Below, one piece after another: positions 5,526-7,960 of a DNA stretch of 7,960 bases. The notes beneath the pieces were generated by a model. That model was not told the DNA's origin. It saw nothing but the letters and a program-made list of their open reading frames with translations, and ran no database searches. Each line of letters opens with the position of its first letter. Positions within the stretch are counted from its first letter, which is position 1. A program made the translations under genes and the position numbers. This DNA is from an uncultured Gemmatimonadota bacterium (GTDB lineage: Bacteria; Gemmatimonadota; Gemmatimonadetes; Gemmatimonadales; Gemmatimonadaceae): the NCBI GenBank assembly GCA_946479015.1, contig CAMLEQ010000159.1, positions 1 through 7,960 of the forward strand. The letters are read 5' to 3'.

Positions 5526-5531
5526 AGTATA
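5526..5531 (-). promoter_or_regulatory. -10-like box TATACT placed for a leaderless transcript
   Basis: TATACT on the minus strand differs from the TATAAT consensus at one position and ends 6 bases before the A of the ATG at 5519, putting the expected transcription start at or within a base of the start codon. No clear TTGACA-like -35 element is visible 16-18 bases further upstream. The absence of any ribosome-binding site fits a leaderless mRNA. Confidence 0.5.
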
Positions 5532-5627
5532 GAGCGGGTGTCCGGCGGTCCGCCAGGCGGCTGTGGAGTGACGTCCCATTCACAGACAGAAGGTGGATCG
5601 GCGCGGCTCAGGGTTGCCGCCTTACGT

Positions 5628-6092
5628 TCAGTCCGTGTCGAGATTCCAGAAGGGGCAGGACCGCCGCATCACCATTTCGAAGTGGTGGCACCGGCAGTAG
5701 AGCCCCGGGTCCATACGAAGGCGCCGGCAGCCCGACTCACGACACCGCTCCGGCCCCACTTCCGGTCCCAGCGTGTCGAAGAACTCCCGGTCTTCGGCCG
5801 CGCGCCGGAGCTCGTCCGCGAGCGGCGCGGCATGCCGTAACCAAGCCAGCGGATCCACGCCAGCGATGCGATAGAGCAGATCCGGTCCGCCCCCGTGGCG
5901 CTCGCTGAAGGGGCGTTCACCGACCCACGTGCTACCGCACGCACGGCAGCGAAATACGCTCATCCAGCTCTCGTCATCGGTTGCGAGCGGCTCGAGCATG
6001 GGCGCGATTCGCTCGGCCTCTTCGAGTCGCGCGATGACCTCCGGCCAGGTGCGCGGTACCGCAGCGAACTCAGAGCAGGGACACTCGTTCAT
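5628..6092 (-). CDS. Cysteine-rich, probably zinc-binding hypothetical protein
   Basis: This is a 154-residue cytoplasmic protein of unknown function. Its cysteines are grouped: C4 and C6 near the N-terminus; C49-x2-C52 in FRCRACGSTWVGERPF; and a C-terminal cluster C117, C122, C133, C135 followed by His136 and His137, and C146. The spacing suggests one central zinc knuckle and a second metal site near the C-terminus. In between lies a helical region (73-107) containing PLAWLRHAAPLADELRRAAED. The ATG at 6092 is preferred because it includes the first cysteine pair; no good ribosome-binding site is present, and a second ATG 7 bases upstream is out of frame. The gene starts 23 bases after the four-helix membrane gene, so the two are likely co-transcribed. 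I cannot assign a family. Confidence 0.75.
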   Translation of the reverse strand: MNECPCSEFAAVPRTWPEVIARLEEAERIAPMLEPLATDDESWMSVFRCRACGSTWVGERPFSERHGGGPDLLYRIAGVDPLAWLRHAAPLADELRRAAEDREFFDTLGPEVGPERCRESGCRRLRMDPGLYCRCHHFEMVMRRSCPFWNLDTD

Positions 6093-6115
6093 TGATCCAT
6101 TACCGGGACGCTCGC

Positions 6116-6553
6116 CTATGGCAGCGACTCGCGGAAGGCCGCCCGGGTGCGCCCCTCCTGGCGGAGCTTCGCCGAGAGCTCGAGCCGGTATCCGCGCCAG
6201 AGGAGGAGCGGGTACGCGAGGCCGAGTGCCCAAGTCACCCACTTGGGCAGACGGTCGAGGACATCCGGCCCGTTCAGCACGAGTGCCAGCGCGCTGACGC
6301 CATACGCCGCAATCCACCACGGTGACCCTGGGCCTTCCCGGCCCGCGCGTCGGTCGCGCGCGAAGGCGCGAATGACGCTCGCGAGCGCGAGGACTCCGAG
6401 TGCGGCGCCCGCCCAGCGCGCGAGGGCGTGTCGCTGGAGGATATCCACGTTCCACACGAGGAGGGCGATCGAGGCGAACGTGACGAGTCGGATTGCGGTC
6501 GCGACGAGGCGAGCGCGCCGCGTCGGCGGTCCTGCCGGGTGTGGCTGCGTCAC
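6116..6553 (-). CDS. Four-helix membrane protein of unknown function
   Basis: This 145-residue protein has four hydrophobic segments at about 16-35, 46-64, 79-94 and 105-121, with a Pro-rich polar N-terminus and a charged Arg/Glu C-terminal tail (122-145). The Arg-rich loop at 62-74 (RAFARDRRAGREG) suggests a cytoplasmic position between helices two and three. The GTG start at 6553 is fixed by AGGAG 6 bases upstream; the frame remains open to 6700, but that extension would overlap the DUF5946 gene and has no membrane character. No enzymatic motif is visible. It lies 65 bases after the DUF5946 gene and 23 bases before the Cys-rich gene. Confidence 0.75.
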   Translation of the reverse strand: MTQPHPAGPPTRRARLVATAIRLVTFASIALLVWNVDILQRHALARWAGAALGVLALASVIRAFARDRRAGREGPGSPWWIAAYGVSALALVLNGPDVLDRLPKWVTWALGLAYPLLLWRGYRLELSAKLRQEGRTRAAFRESLP

Positions 6554-6559
6554 CGCGAT

Positions 6560-6564
6560 CTCCT
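6560..6564 (-). promoter_or_regulatory. Ribosome-binding site AGGAG selecting GTG 6553
   Basis: AGGAG on the minus strand (within GAGGAG) lies 6 bases before the GTG at 6553. It decides this start against the longer frame reaching back to 6700. Confidence 0.6.
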
Positions 6565-6618
6565 CAATGGTCGAGACGCTCGTTCCGCGAGATGTACGGC
6601 CGTGCGGCTCTGCTCCGA

Positions 6619-7035
6619 TCAGATGATGTCGTACCGCGCCAGCAGTTCCTCCACTTGCCCCCTGCTGCCGACATAGGCCCCCCACACCGCCGCGCACCAC
6701 GTGTCGATCGCCCGGTCCCGTTCCGGGCCGGGAGGCGCCGCGAGCACGTCAGCCGCGGTGATCGCTCCCCGATTCACAGGGAGCGCGAAGGTCGGCCACG
6801 AGCGCGTCCGCTTCGCGAGCGCCATGTGCGCGAGCTGGACCTGCCGGCCGGTGAACCCCCGCTCGAGGTGCAGGTACAATCCCATCAGCGCGAACGTCAG
6901 CTTGATCGGCTTCGTCTCCGCGGTCGCGTATTGTGCCGCGAACGCGTCCACGACGTGCTGGTGCACGAACGTCGGCGCACCGTGCGCGAGCGTGTAGTAG
7001 CACAGCTCGTGGTAGGCGTCTTCCGCGGTGGTCAC
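6619..7035 (-). CDS. DUF5946-like protein
   Basis: This 138-residue cytoplasmic protein resembles what I recall as DUF5946, small bacterial proteins without a known function. Typical blocks are YHELCYYTLAHG (8-19), FVHQHVVDAFAAQ (23-35), TKPIKLTFALMGLYLHLERGFTGRQVQLAHM (41-71) and a C-terminal IDTWCAAVWGAY (110-121). His18, His25, His27, His56 and His70 could serve as metal ligands, but this is only a guess from their conserved-looking setting. The start is GTG at 7035, 25 bases after the lipoprotein stop at 7061, with no clear ribosome-binding site. The protein is clearly a real gene; the family name is from memory and less certain. Confidence 0.7.
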   Translation of the reverse strand: MTTAEDAYHELCYYTLAHGAPTFVHQHVVDAFAAQYATAETKPIKLTFALMGLYLHLERGFTGRQVQLAHMALAKRTRSWPTFALPVNRGAITAADVLAAPPGPERDRAIDTWCAAVWGAYVGSRGQVEELLARYDII

Positions 7036-7060
7036 GCTTGGTTCAGTGGTCGCGCTGCGT

Positions 7061-7639
7061 TCAGTCGAAAGTGGCCGGCTGCGGGATCTGCCCGCGCACG
7101 CTGCCGAACACGCCAGCCCGCACGAACTGCAGGATGTGCGTGGCCTCGGCGTAGCCGCACGACGGTGCCTCCGGAAAGTGGCTCGCGACCGTCACGCTTC
7201 CCGCCCCGGGGCCGCCGCCGTTCCCGAGCTCACCCGCCCAATTCAGCGGAGCGTCGAAGTAGACCGAGTCGGAGCGAAGGGTGACGGGCGCATCCACCGT
7301 CATGGTGTCCGGCGCGGAGGTCTGGTGCCAGGCGTCGTCGAAGAGTTGCGTGACGATGACGATCCGCGCCGAGTCGTTGGGCATCGCCACGAGCACGCCG
7401 CCCGTGATGGCCGCGAACGGAACACCCGGGCATTGCGGATACAGGCGCTGGGGCACTGCACCACCATCGATACGCCCCAGGTCGTAGGTGCCGGTGAACG
7501 ACACAGGTCCGGTCGCGGAACCGCTGCACGCGACGAGCGCGAGGCTGCCGAGTAGAAAAAGCCTGCGAGTCGAACGCGCTGCGGTGACGCCTCCATGGGA
7601 GGGGAAACGCGCCGCCGTGGTATTCAGATCTGTGGCCAC
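7061..7639 (-). CDS. Predicted lipoprotein with twin-arginine signal (192 residues)
   Basis: From the GTG at 7639 the N-terminus has a long polar region, then STRRLFLLGSLALVAC: a twin-arginine motif (Arg25-Arg26, close to the S/T-R-R-x-F-L-K consensus), a hydrophobic core and a lipobox with lipidated Cys38. This suggests export in folded form by the Tat system and membrane anchoring. No ATG, GTG or TTG lies in frame between 7639 and the motif, which supports the long N-region. The mature domain starts FTGTYDLGRIDGGAVPQRL (48-66), a pattern I associate with Gemmatimonadota lipoproteins, and looks beta-rich, with Cys70 and Cys161 as a possible disulfide pair. The ligand and role are unknown. 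It lies 44 bases after the second two-helix membrane gene and 25 bases before the DUF5946-like gene. Confidence 0.8.
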   Translation of the reverse strand: MATDLNTTAARFPSHGGVTAARSTRRLFLLGSLALVACSGSATGPVSFTGTYDLGRIDGGAVPQRLYPQCPGVPFAAITGGVLVAMPNDSARIVIVTQLFDDAWHQTSAPDTMTVDAPVTLRSDSVYFDAPLNWAGELGNGGGPGAGSVTVASHFPEAPSCGYAEATHILQFVRAGVFGSVRGQIPQPATFD

Positions 7640-7683
7640 GATGCGTTCAGGCGAAGGTAGTCGGGCATTGTCGTCACGTACGG

Positions 7684-7960
7684 CTACAGGTCGCCCCGCT
7701 GCACGGCGAAATGGAACCAGAGGATCAGCGTGAGCACGCTGCCGCCGTAGCCGAGCACGAGGCCGAGCGAAAGAGCGAGTGTTCCCGCTCGAGCGCTCGT
7801 CGTGTGGGCGCTCCATACCATGCAGCCGAGTCCGAGCACGATCCATCCGAGGCACCACGCGAGCGGGCGGCGGATCTCACGGCGCCACGCACGTGCCCTG
7901 TCTTCTGCGGCCTCCGCCTGGAGACGCTCGCGCGCGCACTGCTCGGGTGATGCCTCGAAG
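7684..7960 (-). CDS. Two-helix membrane protein with WSxHTT motif (copy B, start outside window)
   Basis: The visible 91 residues end at a TAG at 7684-7686; only one or a few N-terminal residues are missing. Like copy A (5241-5519) it has a charged N-terminal stretch (about 5-31), two membrane helices (about 33-49 and 61-82), the loop WSAHTTSARAG (49-59), a Gly-rich second helix with GYGGS (70-74) and a C-terminal RGDL where copy A has RGDR. The two align without gaps, offset by one residue, so they are paralogs. The N-terminal charged segment is poorly conserved in sequence but similar in composition. As with copy A, the next gene downstream encodes a lipoprotein. The function is unknown. 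Confidence 0.75.
   Translation of the reverse strand, partial: FEASPEQCARERLQAEAAEDRARAWRREIRRPLAWCLGWIVLGLGCMVWSAHTTSARAGTLALSLGLVLGYGGSVLTLILWFHFAVQRGDL

Noticed and set aside
5241..5579. Longer start at 5579 for two-helix protein copy A
   Set aside because: Copy B aligns from residue 2 of the shorter product without gaps, and the extension crosses the TATACT box.
6093..6455. N-terminal extension of the cysteine-rich gene
   Set aside because: It overlaps the four-helix membrane gene and is low-complexity; the ATG at 6092 already includes the first cysteine pair.
7700..7858. Upstream extension of the twin-arginine lipoprotein gene to a start at 7858
   Set aside because: It overlaps the two-helix gene copy B and would bury the export signal more than 100 residues inside the protein.
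3270..7960. Integron-like cassette array, suggested by a row of small unrelated co-oriented genes with hairpins between them
   Set aside because: I looked for GTTRRRY/RYYYAAC core sites flanking the intergenic hairpins and saw none; hairpins differ in sequence, many gaps are too short for attC sites, and no integrase is present.

Overview
This is a very GC-rich window packed with genes. All fifteen genes I can support lie on the minus strand, so transcription runs from right (7960) to left (1). There are no rRNA, tRNA, CRISPR or transposase genes. The lineage suggested is a high-GC soil or environmental bacterium, most plausibly Gemmatimonadota. The hints are frequent GTG starts, short lipoproteins with a 'GTYDL..IDGG..P' type opening after the lipid-attachment cysteine, and the mix of DinB, DUF1697 and small uncharacterised proteins. 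There is no phylogenetic marker gene, so this placement is an inference from style only.

Right part (7960 to 5628), in transcription order: a nearly complete two-helix membrane protein cut by the edge; a lipoprotein with a twin-arginine signal; a protein I place in DUF5946; a four-helix membrane protein; and a cysteine-rich, probably metal-binding protein. Most gaps are 23 to 65 bases, so this may be one or two transcription units.

Middle part (5519 to 3394): a second copy of the two-helix membrane protein, preceded by a -10-like box placed for a leaderless transcript; a 163-base gap holding a perfect 30-base palindrome; a second lipoprotein; a small helical protein with a histidine-containing tail; and an isoprenylcysteine-methyltransferase-like membrane enzyme. 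In both places the two-helix gene is followed directly by a lipoprotein gene. This repeated pairing is the most distinctive feature of the window.

Left part (3269 to 1): a DinB-type putative metalloenzyme and an unknown 134-residue protein form one closely spaced pair. They are followed, after 117 bases, by DUF1697, a zinc-ribbon/TrmO tRNA methyltransferase, a secreted alpha/beta hydrolase, and a membrane protein that leaves the window. The last three are separated by only 7 and 11 bases, and the ribosome-binding sites touch or overlap the preceding stop codons, so they are very probably co-transcribed and translationally coupled.

No gene-free stretch exceeds 300 bases; the longest is 163 bases (5078-5240). 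I see no convincing defence, mobile or biosynthetic system. The items most worth following up are the duplicated two-helix protein with its lipoprotein neighbours, the zinc-ribbon fusion to TrmO, the large palindrome and the leaderless promoter.
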